Positions 44,001 through 55,400 of a DNA stretch of 64,000 nt are shown in pieces. The notes beneath the pieces were generated by a model. That model was not told where the DNA came from. It saw only the letters and a program-made list of their open reading frames with translations, and did not search any database. The translations under genes and the position numbers were made by a program. Within the stretch, counting starts at the first letter, position 1; each line of letters opens with the position of its first letter. The stretch comes from Streptomyces sp. LX-29 (GTDB taxonomy: Bacteria > Actinomycetota > Actinomycetes > Streptomycetales > Streptomycetaceae), in contig NZ_CP089746.1 in NCBI RefSeq assembly GCF_029541745.1, positions 7,821,559 to 7,885,558 on the forward strand, given 5' to 3'.

Positions 44001-46439
44001 GCCCGCGTCCATCTCCCGCCCCGTGATCCACTGGCCGGTAACGGTGGACAGCAGAGGGATGGTGGGTACGACCGGGGTGATAGCGGTCAGGGCGTCGCGG
44101 ATCTCGTCCTCGACCGCTTCCACCTGCGGGCCGTGGGAGGCGTAGTCGACGGGGATACGCCGGGCCCGAATATCCTGCTTCGCGCAATCGGCCAGGAGTT
44201 CCTCTACCGCTTCCGGCTCGCCGGAGATCACGATGTTGTGGGGGCCGTTGATGGCGGCGATGGCCAGTCGGCCGGTCCACGCCGTCAGTCGTTCCTCGAC
44301 TTCTGTCTCTGGTAGGGATACGGAGGCCATGGCGCCGTGGCCGGCCAGGCGGGCGAGGGCGCGGCTGCGGAGGGCGACCACGGCTGCGGCGTCGTGGAGG
44401 GTGAGTGCGCCGGCGATGTGGGCTGCGGCGATCTCTCCTTGGCTGTGGCCGATGACGGCGTCGGGGTGGATGCCGCATGCCTGCCACATGCGTGCCAGGC
44501 CCACCATGACCGCGAACAGCACCGGCTGGACGACATCCACCCGCTCCAGCGAGGCCGCGCCATCCGCCTGCCGCAACACCTCACCCAGCGACCAGTCCAC
44601 ATGAGGCGCCAGAGCCTCCTCACACGCTTCGATGTGCTCGCGGAACACCGAGGAGGAGTCGAGCAGGTCGGCGGTCATGCCCGCCCATTGGGAGCCTTGG
44701 CCGGGGAAGACGAACACCGTCTTGCCCGCGGGGCCGACCACCCCGCTGATCACCTTCTTGGCTGGTTCCCCGGAAGCGAGTCGCTGGAGTCCGGCGAGGA
44801 GCTCCTCGCGGCCTTGCCCGAGAACCACGCCACGGTGCTCGAACACTGTCCGGGTGGTGGCCAGAGACCATCCGATGTCCGCCGGAGCGAGCTCAGGATC
44901 CCGTAGAACATGCTCTCGCAGCCGGGCCGCTTGGTCCCGTACCGCGCCCTCGCTCCGTCCGGAGACAAGCCAGGGCACCATGTCCGCTCGCAGTACTGGA
45001 CTCCGCTGCGCGTCTTCTCGGCCGGCTGGTGCTCGGCCGCTTGGCTGCGGTGGTACGGGGGGTTCTTCGAGGATGAGGTGGGCGTTGGTGCCGCTGATGC
45101 CGAAGGAGGAGATCGCGGCACGGCGGATGCGGTCGGAGCAGGGCCAGGGCCGTGCTTTGGTGAGCAGGGACACGGCTCCGGCGGACCAGTCGACATGGGG
45201 GGTGAGTGCGTCGACGTGAAGGGTCTGGGGCAGCGTCTCGTGGCGCAGGGCCATGACCATTTTGATCACTCCGGCGACACCGGCGGCGGCCTGGGTGTGC
45301 CCGATGTTCGACTTCAGCGACCCCAGCCACAGGGGCTGTCCCACGGGTCGGTTCTCGCCGTAGGTGGCAAGCAGGGCCTGCGCCTCGATCGGGTCCCCGA
45401 GGGTGGTGCCGGTGCCGTGGGCTTCCACGGCGTCCACTTCGAGCTCCGTCAGGCCGGCGTTGACCAGGGCCTGGCGGATGACCCGCTGCTGGGACGGGCC
45501 GTTCGGTGCGGTCAGACCGTTGCTGGCCCCGTCCTGGTTGACCGCGCTACCTCGTACGACCGCCAGGATCGGATGGCCGTTGCGCTCAGCCTGGGACAGT
45601 GGCTCAAGGAGGAGCATGCCCGCGCCCTCGGACCATCCGGTGCCGTCCGCGCAGGCGGCGAACGCCTTGCACCGGCCGTCGGTGGACAGTCCGCGCTGTC
45701 GGCTGAACTCCACCAGTCCGAACGGTGTGGACATCACCGTCACACCGCCGGCCAGCGCCATGGAGCACTCACCGGCCCGCAACGCCTGACACGCCAGATG
45801 CAGGGCGACCAAGGAGGATGAGCATGCGGTGTCGATGGTGACGGCCGGGCCCTCCAGGCCCAAGGTGTAGGACAGCCGGCCAGAGGCGATACTGCCAGCG
45901 GTTCCGTTGCCGACATAACCCTTGAGGTTCTCCGGAATGGTCTGTGGGAGCGCGGCATAGTCGTGGTAGATCACTCCGGTGAAGACACCCGTGGAACTGT
46001 TCTTGAGCGAGGTCGGGTCGATACCCGCGCGTTCCACGGCCTCCCAGGAGGTCTCCAGTAGCAGTCGCTGCTGTGGATCCATTGCCAGCGCCTCGCGTGG
46101 GGAAATACCGAAGAACGCCGCGTCGAACTCGGCCGCGTCATGCAGGAAGCCGCTTTCACGGACGTAGAGCGTGCCGGGGCGCTCGGGATCGGGGTCGTAG
46201 AGGCCGTCCAGGTCCCAGCCGCGATCCGTGGGAAATCCCGAGATGGCGTCGGCACCCGCCGCGACCAGTTCCCACAACGCCTCGGGAGACGAGGCTCCGC
46301 CTGGAAAGCGACAGGCCATTCCCACGATCGCGATCGGCTCCTGCTGTTTCGACTCGACTTTCATGAGACGTTGCCGGGTCTCGTGAAGGTCGGCCGTCAC
46401 CCACTTGAGATACTCGACGAGCTTTTCGTCATTCGCCAT
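41022..46439 (-). CDS. Type I PKS protein C: terminal module KS-AT-KR(degenerate)-ACP-TE
   Basis: 1805 residues. Docking coiled coil (1-33; NDEKLVEYLKWVTADL), KS (34-460; DTACSSS, VEAHGTGT, NIGHTQ), AT (573-865; GHSQG and YASH, methylmalonyl-type), KR region (915-1390), ACP (1404-1485; GFDSL) and thioesterase (1533-1803; nucleophile in GHSGGG, His in GDHFTIMQEH). The KR keeps its catalytic half (Ser, Tyr, Asn; GYAAANAY) but the NADPH-binding TGGTGxxG strand is missing (see 42987-43172), so it should be inactive and leave a 3-keto group. The TE marks chain release, by macrolactonisation or hydrolysis. Start 41 nt after the stop of protein D. The N-terminal docking helix is of the same type as protein B's and would fit D's C-terminal helix. 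Confidence 0.92.
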   Translation of the reverse strand: MANDEKLVEYLKWVTADLHETRQRLMKVESKQQEPIAIVGMACRFPGGASSPEALWELVAAGADAISGFPTDRGWDLDGLYDPDPERPGTLYVRESGFLHDAAEFDAAFFGISPREALAMDPQQRLLLETSWEAVERAGIDPTSLKNSSTGVFTGVIYHDYAALPQTIPENLKGYVGNGTAGSIASGRLSYTLGLEGPAVTIDTACSSSLVALHLACQALRAGECSMALAGGVTVMSTPFGLVEFSRQRGLSTDGRCKAFAACADGTGWSEGAGMLLLEPLSQAERNGHPILAVVRGSAVNQDGASNGLTAPNGPSQQRVIRQALVNAGLTELEVDAVEAHGTGTTLGDPIEAQALLATYGENRPVGQPLWLGSLKSNIGHTQAAAGVAGVIKMVMALRHETLPQTLHVDALTPHVDWSAGAVSLLTKARPWPCSDRIRRAAISSFGISGTNAHLILEEPPVPPQPSGRAPAGREDAQRSPVLRADMVPWLVSGRSEGAVRDQAARLREHVLRDPELAPADIGWSLATTRTVFEHRGVVLGQGREELLAGLQRLASGEPAKKVISGVVGPAGKTVFVFPGQGSQWAGMTADLLDSSSVFREHIEACEEALAPHVDWSLGEVLRQADGAASLERVDVVQPVLFAVMVGLARMWQACGIHPDAVIGHSQGEIAAAHIAGALTLHDAAAVVALRSRALARLAGHGAMASVSLPETEVEERLTAWTGRLAIAAINGPHNIVISGEPEAVEELLADCAKQDIRARRIPVDYASHGPQVEAVEDEIRDALTAITPVVPTIPLLSTVTGQWITGREMDAGYWYRNLRQPVRLADALHTLAAQGHHTFIEASPHPVLTHTIHDVVTATPASDDAVRPIIVGTLWRDEDGPQRFLTSVAEAYAHGLQVTWSHLFNSTTAQRVDLPTYPFQRERYWLASAAASTRVDAEGNGVEARFWEAVERQDLTAVAQTLNVTDQEHDSLSAVLPMLSGWHQRQRERHTLDTWRYKITWKPLPTPPPTTPHTTDAVDGTWLVIIPTAQADHDAVTACLSSLDQLGTPTHATHIDPHTTDREALAQHLRTHTTEHPTVGVLSLLALDWRLGRVTPNTPPLGRPHRHPHHHTHQQHPPQPRARPPTPTSPALHPVIRARGRAKTNSPYTPHLLLTSRRGPHAPGATELHTELTELGAHVTITACDTTDRHALTELLTTIPPEHPLTAVIHTAGTAHYAPLTHTTLTDLAHVTRPKVQAAQHLHELTRDTPLTAFVLFSSGAGVWGGGDQGGYAAANAYLDALAHHRRATGLPATSLAWGAWADTGMAAEETSTRQLNRRGVRAMDPQLAITALQQALDHDETFLTITHIDWQRFTETFTSIRHSPLITDIPEAIAAATETTNPDTPTDRHEAPARLRRKLAGMAASEQTETLLHLVRTHAAVALGHASYEAINPSVGFMEAGFDSLTVLELCKRMAGETGLRLPATLVFDHSTPTAFARHLQAVLDVSGTAADPGGEGTAESATGPVRGAEANLSAGASPSESAEILPHSLASLFRRAHDLDEVPRGMQLMRAASYFRPGFASVADMGPAPSPLRLARGAVQPSLLCLPTVAAVASPNQYARFASYFRGVRDMWFLPLPGFAAEESTPASMEALMEFESKLALDCVGDTPFVLVGHSGGGLVAHALAVHLEAIGRPPAALVLIDTYAYGSASMVTLARELANGMFETERIFGLRMDDTRLTAMGCYLRLFANHVPQATSMPTLCLRGVDRVADEMSEVSSQEEWRPMWEFPHTPMDVAGDHFTIMQEHAFATAESVDCWLDSTF
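42987..43172 (-). other. Remnant of the KR NADPH-binding region in the terminal module
   Basis: Between LLALD and PHLLLTSRRG intact KRs such as that of protein E have about 495 bp (60916-61410); here only 186 bp remain, a net in-frame loss of 103 codons. Pieces are still recognisable in the wrong frame (WGGLIDIP, GEDQLAV), showing several separate deletions with shifted frames between them. The glycine-rich TGGTGxxG motif is gone. Confidence 0.85.
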
Positions 46440-46480
46440 CTGAAATCAACCCCACTCCGGGTGTCAGGTGCGTCGAGGGA

Positions 46481-49400
46481 TCAGCTGCTGGTTCGGCGGA
46501 ATTCCTTGTCGATGAATTCGAGAACCTCGGTGGCAGAAGCCGAGTGAATCCTTTCCGAAACGGCGCTCGCCTGAGTGTGCTGGTGATGGCCGGCCAGCTT
46601 CGAAAGGATTCCTTGAAGCCGGATCCGTACCTTCGTCCGGACGTCCTCTTCTGTGTCGGGTGACGTCGCGACTTCTTCCAACTGGTCGAGTTGGTCGAGC
46701 ACCAACGCTGAGGTCTCCGCGGACTCGGGGAAGAGCTCTGTGCACAGGTGGTCGGCGAGCGTGGTCGGGGTGGGGTGGTCGAAGAGGAGGGTGGAGGGCA
46801 GGCGGAGTCCGGTGGCTGTGCTGAGTCGGTTGCGTAGTTCGACTGCGGTGAGCGAGTCGAAACCGGACTCGGTGAAAGCGCGGCTCTTGTCGATCGCTTC
46901 GGGGTGCGGATGACCGAGAACCGCGGCGGCATGGGTGCATACGGTGTCGAGCAGCGCGGCGACGCGTCGGGGAGGGGCGAGCTCCGCCAACGACTGATAC
47001 ATCGCGGAGGCCGTGCCGCCTTGATCAGCAATGGCCGCTGTTCGGCGGGGTGTGTTGATGAGTTTGTGGAGGAGTGGGGGGAGGGTGCCTGTGGTGGCTT
47101 GTTGTCGGAGGGTTGGTGTGTGGAGGTGGATGGGGAGGAGGAGTGGTTGGTTGGTTTGGGTGGCGGTGTCGAGGAGGGTGAGTGCTTGTTGGTCGGTGAG
47201 GGGGTTGATGCCGGAGCGGTTGATGCGGGTGTGGTCGGTGGTGTCGAGTTGGCTGGTCATGCCGCTGGTGGTGGCCCACAGGCCCCAGGCGAGGGAGTGG
47301 GCGGGGAGGTGGTGGGTGTGGCGGTGGTGGGCGAGGGCGTCGAGGAAGGTGTTGGCGGTGGCGTAGTTGGCTTGGCCTGGTGCTCCGAAGACGCCGGAGG
47401 CGGAGGAGAAGAGGGTGAAGTGGGTGAGGTTGGTGTGGTGGGTGAGGTGGTGGAGGTTGAGGGTGGCGTCGACTTTGGCGCGGAGGACGGTGTCGAGGCG
47501 GTGGGGGGTGAGGCTGGTGAGGATGCCGTCGTCGAGGGTGCCGGCGGTGTGGATGATGCTGGTGAGGGGGTGTTCGGGCGGGATGGTGGCGAGGAGTTGG
47601 GAGAGGGCGTGGGGGTCGGCGGTGTCGCAGGCCGCGATGGTGACGTGGGCGCCGAGTTCGGTGAGTTCGGTGTGGAGTTCGGCGGCGCCGGGCGCGTCGG
47701 GTCCGCGGCGGCTGGTCAACAGCAGATGCGAGGCTTGGCGGTGGGTGGCGAGGTGACGGGCGACGAGAGATCCGAGGGTGCCGGTTCCGCCCGTGATGAG
47801 GGTTGTTCCTGCGGGGGTGGCCTGTGATGAGGGGGCAGGTGGCAGGGTGAGGACCACCTTGCCGATGTGGCGGGCCTGACTCAGGTGTCGGAACGCTTCG
47901 ATTCCGCGACGGACGTCCCAGGTCCTGGTCGGTAGCAGCGTCAGCGCCCCGTCCTCGAAGAGCGACAGGATCTCGTTGAGCATGTGTTGTAGTCGTTCGG
48001 GGGTGGCTTCGCCGAGGTCGAAGGGGCGGTAGGTGATGTTGGGGTGTGTGGTGGTGAGGTGTTGGGGGTCTCGGAGGTCGGTTCGGCCCATCTCCAGGAA
48101 GTGGCCGCCGTGGGGGAGGAGGTCGAGTGAGGCGTCGATGAGGTCGGTGGTGAGGGCGTTGAGGATGATGTCGACGCCGTGGCCTTGGGTGGTGGTGAGG
48201 AAGTGGTCGCGGAAGTCGGTGGTGCGGGAGGAGGCGATGTGGGCGTTGTCCAGTCCCATGGTGTGGAGGGTGTGCCATTTGGTGGGGCTGGCGGTGGCGA
48301 AGACTTCGGCGCCGAGGTGTTGGGCGAGTTGGATGGCGGCCATGCCGACGCCGCCGGTTCCGGCGTGGATGAGGATGGATTGGCCTGGGCGTAGGTGGGC
48401 GAGGTCGATGAGGGCGTAGTAGGCGGTGAGGAAGACGATGGGGATGGAGGCTGCTTGGGGGTAGGTGAGGGTGGTGGGGATGGGGGTGATGGTGTGGCGT
48501 TGGGTGATGGTGGTGGGTCCGAAGGCTGCGGGGAGGAGGCCCATGACGCGGTCGCCGGGGTTCAGGTCGGTGATGTCGGGTGCGGTTTCCAGGACGGTGC
48601 CGGCGCCTTCGACGCCGATGGGTCCGGCGCCGGGGATCATGCCCAGGGTGTTGAGGACGTCGCGGAAGTTCACTCCGGCGGCGTGGACGGCGATGCGGAC
48701 CTGGCCGGGGGTGAGGGGTTGGGTGGCTTCGGGGAAGGGGATGAGGGCGAGGTTGTCCAGGGATCCCTTCGCGGTGCTCTCCAACCGCCATGGCGTGTCG
48801 GCGGGTGGGGTGAGGAGCCCTGCCTGGGTGCTGCGGATCAGCCGCGGGGCGTGGAGGGTGCCGTGTCGCAACGCCAGTTGAGGTTCGGTGGTGGTGAACA
48901 GGGCGGTGGGGATACGGCTGGTGGAGGCGGGATGGGTATCGAGGTCGAGGAGTTGGAAACGGTCGGGGTGCTCGGCCTGCGCGGAACGGATCAAACCCCA
49001 CACCGGTGCGTGGGCCAGGTCGGGGGCAGGCTCATCGGGCCCGGTGGTGATCGCGCCTTGGGTCACGATGACCAGCCGCGTAGCAGCCAACCGCGGCTCG
49101 GCCAACCACGCCTGCACCCAGCCAAGCAACCGATACACCACCGCCCGAACCTGCCCGGCCGTCTCCCGCGCCGCGACCGCCCACCCCGGCAGACCACCAC
49201 CAGCATCACCGTTGTCGTTGTCGCCACCGGTGTCGGGGCTGGTGTGGGGCTCGGTGGTGGTGTGGTGCCAGTCGTGGACGGTGAGGATGGCGGTAGAGGG
49301 CGGGGTGGCGCCGGTGTCCAGGGCGTGGAGGAGGGTGGGCATGTCCTGGTAGGTGTCGACGGGGACGCCCCCTGTGCCGGGCAGGGCGGTGGCCAGGCCC

Positions 49401-52400
49401 AACGAGTCATCACCGACAACAACACAGTGCCCCTGCCCAGAAGTGGCCACCCCTGTGGAGGGCAACGCGGTCCACTCCACCTGATAGAGATGATCACGCG
49501 AGGTGGCAGGTCGGGCCGCCTGGAGCTGCTCGGGAGTGATCACACGAGTGACCAACGTGGCAACCGACACCACCACAGCACCCGCGGCATCGGTCATCGT
49601 CAACGACACCGCATCCGCAGCCGTCGGAGTCACCCGCACCCGCACAGCCCCAGCCCCAGCCCCAGCCCCAGCAGCGTGCAACGACACCCGCTGCCAGGAG
49701 AACGGCAACCGACTACCCCCCACACCCCCCGACACCCCCACCGGAACCAACAACCCCATCGCATGCAACGCCGCATCAAACAACGCCGGATGCACCCCAA
49801 AACCACCCACAAGCTGCGCCTGGTCCTCGGGGAGAACGACCTCAGCGAACACCTCATCACCCACACGCCAAGCAGCCCGCAAACCCCGAAACGCAGCGCC
49901 GTACTGAAGGCCATGACCGGCGAGACGGTCGTAAAGATCGGTGACGGGGAGGGGCTCGGCGTCGCGCGGCGGCCATGTTCCGTCCAGCGGCGCGCAGGTG
50001 GAGGCGACCACGGGGGTCTCACTGGCGAGAGTCCCGGTGGCGTGGCGGACCCATGGCAGGCTCTCATCGACATTCTCACCGCTGACCGGATGCACCCGCG
50101 AGTGGATGGTGAGCGTGCGTCGCCCGTCGTCGTCGGGTGGATCCAGGGTGAGCTGGAGTTGCACACCCGCCTGATCAGGGAGAACGAGCGGAGCGTGGAG
50201 GGTGAGCTCCTCCAGATGGGGGCAACCACTCTCGCCACCGGCGTGCAGCGCCAGCTCGACAAAGGCCGTGCCCGGCAGCAGGACCGTGTCCATCACCGCG
50301 TGATCAGCCAACCACGGATGCGTGGCCAACGACAGACGCCCGGTGAACACAAACCCATCGGACCCCGCCAACTGGACAGCCGCACCCAACAGCGGGTGCC
50401 CCGACTCCTCCAGACCCGCCGCAGACACATCCCCCTTCTCCGCAGGAACATCCAGCCAGTAGCGCTGGCGCTGGAAGGGGTAGGTGGGTAGGTCGACCCG
50501 CTGGACCTTGGTGCCGGTGTAGAGGTGTTCCCAGGTGGTGGGCAGGCCGTGGGTGTGGGCTTGGGCGAGGGAGGTGAGGAAGCGGCGGGGGCCGTCCTCG
50601 TCACGGCGCAGGGTGCCGATGACCAGGGGCTCGACAGCATCGGTGGCGTGGGTGGGGTCGAGGGTGTCGTGGATGGTGTGGGTGAGGACGGGGTGGGGGC
50701 TGGTTTCGATGAAGGTGTGGTGTCCCTCGGCTGCCAGGGTGTGGAGGGCGTCGACGAGCCGAACGGGTTGGCGCAGGTTGCGGTACCAGTAGCCCGCGTC
50801 CATGTCCGGCCCCGTGATCCACCGGCCGGTGACGGTGGACAGGAGAGGGATGCTGGGCGAGGTCGGGGTGATGGACGCCAGGGTGTCGCGGATCTCGTTC
50901 TCGACTGCTTCCACCTGGGGGCCGTGGGAGGCGTAGTCGACGGGGATGCGGCGGGCGCGGGTGTCCTGCTTGGCGCACTCGGCGAGGAGTTCTTCCACCG
51001 CTTCCGGTTCGCCGGAGACGATCACGGTGTGGGGGCCGTTGATGGCGGCGATGGCCAGTCGCCCCTGCCAGGCGGCCAGTCGTTCCTCGGCCTCGTCAAC
51101 TGACAGGGATACGGAGGCCATGGCGCCGTGGCCGGCCAGGCGGGCGAGGGCGCGGCTGCGGAGGGCCACCACCGCCGCGGCGTCGGCCAGGGACAGTGCA
51201 CCGGCTACATGGGCTGCGGCGATCTCTCCTTGGCTGTGGCCGATGACGGCGTCGGGGTGGATGCCGCATGCCTGCCACATGCGGGCCAGGCCCACCATGA
51301 CCGCGAACAGCACCGGCTGGACCACATCCACCCGCTCCAACGACGCCGCACCATCCGTCTGCCGCAACACCTCACCCAGCGACCAGTCCACATGAGGCGC
51401 CAGAGCTTCTTCACACGCTTCGATCTGCTCGCGGAAGACCACTGAGGAGTCCAGCAGGTCGATGGCCATGCCCGCCCATTGGGAGCCCTGGCCGGGGAAG
51501 ACGAACACCGTCTTGCCCGATCCAGTGCCGCTGCTACCACTGATCACATGTCCGGCCGGTTCCGCGACGCTCAGCTTCTCGAGGCCGTCGAGCAGCTCCT
51601 CCCGGTCGCGGCCGAGGACGACGGCGCGGCGTTCGAAGGTGGTGCGGGTGGTGGCCAGGGACCAGCCGATATCCATCGGGTCCAACTCAGGGCGTTCCTG
51701 TACGTGGGCCCGTAGCCGCGCTGCCTGGTCCTGTACCGCGCTTTCGCTCCGTCCGGAGATCAGCCAGGGCACCACCTCCGATACCAGCACCCGCACGGGC
51801 TTCTGCCGCTCACCTCCCCGCTCGGGTGGTGTGGAGTCGGTCGGCTTCTCGGAGGTGGGGGGTTGTTCGAGGATGAGGTGGGCGTTGGTGCCGCTGACGC
51901 CGAAGGAGGAGACGCCCGCTCGGCGTGGCCGGTCGGTGCGGGGCCAGGGCCGGTCCTCGGTGAGCAGCGACACGGCTCCGGCGGACCAGTCCACGTGCGG
52001 GGTGGGCGCGTCCACGTGCAGCGTCTTCGGCAGCAGCTCATGGCGCATGGCCATGATCATCTTGATGACGCCCGCCACACCGGCCGCGGCCTGGGTGTGA
52101 CCGATGTTGGACTTCAGCGAACCGAGCCATAGTGGCTGCTCGGTGGGGCGGTCTTGACCGTAGGTGGCCAGCAGGGCCTGGGCCTCGATCGGGTCCCCGA
52201 GGGTGGTGCCGGTGCCGTGGGCCTCGACGGCGTCGACGTCGGCCGGCGTGAGGCCGGCGTTGGCCAGGGCCTGGCGGATGACCCGCTGCTGGGATGGGCC
52301 GTTCGGTGCGGTCAGACCGTTGCTGGCCCCGTCCTGGTTGACCGCGCTGCCTCGTACGACCGCCAGGATCTGATGGCCGTTGCGCTGAGCCTGGGACAGC

Positions 52401-55400
52401 GGTTCTAGGAGGAGCATGCCCGCGCCCTCGGACCATCCGGTGCCGTCCGCACCCGCTGCGAACGCCCTGCATCGCCCATCCACTGACAGTGCTCGCTGCC
52501 GACTGAACTCGATCAGCCCCAGAGGTGTGGACATCACCGTCACGCCGCCGGCCAGTGCCATGGAGCACTCACCGGCCCGCAACGCCTGACACGCCAGATG
52601 CAACGCCATCAGAGACGACGAACAGGCGGTGTCGATGGTGACGGCCGGACCCTCCAAGCCCATGGTGTACGCGACGCGGCCGGAGGCGATGCTGCCGGAG
52701 GTGCCGCTTCCCACGTACCCTTCGAGCTCCTCGGGGATGGTCCGGATGCGTGCGGCGTAGTCGTGATGGATCACTCCCGCGAACACGCCTGTCGAGCTGC
52801 CCTTGAGCGTGGTCGGGTCGATGCCGGCTCGCTCGATCGCCTCCCAGGACGTCTCCAGCAGCAGTCGCTGCTGAGGGTCCATCGCCAGTGCCTCGCGCGG
52901 GGAAACCCCGAAGAACGCCGGATCGAACTCGGCCGCGTCGTGGAGGAACCCGCCTCCGCGAACATAGAACGTGCCAGGCTTATCGGGATCGGGGTCATAC
53001 AGTTTCTCGAGGTCCCAGCCGCGATCGGTCGGGAACCCTGCGATCCCGTCGCCGCCCGTCGCCACCAGGTCCCACAAGGCCTCGGGAGACGTTGCGCCCT
53101 GCGGAAAGCGGCAAGCCATACCCACAACCGCGATCGGTTCCTCCGCGGACGCGGAGGTACTCACCACCGGGGCCGTCACACGCTGGGCCCCCAACAGTTC
53201 CGTGCAGAGGTGGTCGGCGAGCGTGTGAGGGGTGGGGTGGTCGAAGAGGAGGGTGGAGGGCAGGCGAAGTCCGGTGGCTGTGCTGAGTCGGTTGCGGAGT
53301 TCGACTGCGGTGAGCGAGTCGAAACCCGACTCGGTGAAGGCACGGTCCGGCTCCACGCTCTGGGGGCTCGAATGGCCCAGTACGGCTGCCGCGTGCCCAC
53401 GTACGACTTCCAGAAGTGTGCTGACGCGCTTGGGGTGAGTGAGGCCCGTCAGACGTTGGTGGAGTGCGGAGGATGAGGTGCCGCTGATTGCTGTGGCCGC
53501 TGTTCGGCGGGGTGTGTTGATGAGTTTGTGGAGGAGTGGGGGGAGGGTGCCTGTGGTGGCTTGTTGTCGGAGGGTTGGTGTGTGGAGGTGGATGGGGAGG
53601 AGGAGTGGTTGGTTGGTTTGGGTGGCGGTGTCGAGGAGGGTGAGTGCTTGTTGGTCGGTGAGGGGGTTGATGCCGGAGCGGTTGATGCGGGTGTGGTCGG
53701 TGGTGTCGAGTTGGCTGGTCATGCCGCTGGTGGTGGCCCACAGGCCCCAGGCGAGGGAGTGGGCGGGGAGGTGGTGGGTGTGGCGGTGGTGGGCGAGGGC
53801 GTCGAGGAAGGTGTTGGCGGTGGCGTAGTTGGCTTGGCCTGGTGCTCCGAAGACGCCGGAGGCGGAGGAGAAGAGGGTGAAGTGGGTGAGGTTGGTGTGG
53901 TGGGTGAGGTGGTGGAGGTTGAGGGTGGCGTCGACTTTGGCGCGGAGGACGGTGTCGAGGCGGTGGGGGGTGAGGCTGGTGAGGATGCCGTCGTCGAGGG
54001 TGCCGGCGGTGTGGATGATGCTGGTGAGGGGGTGTTCGGGCGGGATGGTGGCGAGGAGTTGAGAGAGGGCGTGGGGGTCGGCGGTGTCGCAGGCCGCGAT
54101 GGTGACCTGAGCGCCGAGTTCGGTGAGTTCGGTGCGGAGTTCGGCGGCGCCGGGCGCGTCGGGTCCGCGGCGGCTGGTCAACAGCAGATGCGAGGCCTGG
54201 TGGTGGGTGGCGAGATGGCGTGCGACGAGGGAGCCGAGGGTGCCGGTTCCGCCCGTGATGAGGGTTGTTCCTGCGGGGGTGGCCTGTGATGAGGGGGCAG
54301 GTGGCAGGGTGAGGACCACCTTGCCGATGTGGCGGGCCTGACTCAGGTGTCGGAATGCTTCAATGCCGCGACGGACGTCCCATGTGGTGATGGGCAGGGG
54401 TTGGAGAGCGCCGTCGTGGAAGAGCGACAGGATCTCGTTGAGCATGTGTTGTAGTCGTTCGGGGGTGGCTTCGCCGAGGTCGAAGGGGCGGTAGGTGATG
54501 TTGGGGTGTGTGGTGGTGAGGTGTTGGGGGTCTCGGAGGTCGGTTCGGCCCATCTCCAGGAAGTGGCCGCCGTGGGGGAGGAGGTCGAGTGAGGCGTCGA
54601 TGAGGTCGGTGGTGAGGGCGTTGAGGATGATGTCGACGCCGTGGCCTTGGGTGGTGGTGAGGAAGTGGTCGCGGAAGTCGGTGGTGCGGGAGGAGGCGAT
54701 GTGGGCGTTGTCCAGTCCCATGGTGTGGAGGGTGTGCCATTTGGTGGGGCTGGCGGTGGCGAAGACTTCGGCGCCGAGGTGTTGGGCGAGTTGGATGGCG
54801 GCCATGCCGACGCCGCCGGTTCCGGCGTGGATGAGGATGGATTGGCCTGGGCGTAGGTGGGCGAGGTCGATGAGGGCGTAGTAGGCGGTGAGGAAGACGA
54901 TGGGGATGGAGGCTGCTTGGGGGTAGGTGAGGGTGGTGGGGATGGGGGTGATGGTGTGGCGTTGGGTGATGGTGGTGGGTCCGAAGGCTGCGGGGAGGAG
55001 GCCCATGACGCGGTCGCCGGGGTTCAGGTCGGTGATGTCGGGTGCGGTTTCCAGGACGGTGCCGGCGCCTTCGACGCCGATGGGTCCGGCGCCGGGGATC
55101 ATGCCCAGGGTGTTGAGGACGTCGCGGAAGTTCACTCCGGCGGCGTGGACGGCGATGCGGACCTGGCCGGGGGTGAGGGGTTGGGTGGCTTCGGGGAAGG
55201 GGATGAGGGCGAGGTTGTCCAGGGATCCCTTCGTGGTGCTCTCCAACCGCCATGGCGTGTCGGCGGGTGGGGTGAGGAGCCCTGCCTGGGTGTTGCGGAT
55301 CAGCCGCGGGGCGTGGAGGGTGCCGTGTCGCAAGGCCAGTTGGGGTTCGGTGGTGGTGGACAGGGCGGTGGGGATGCGGCTGGTGGAGGCGGGGTGGGTG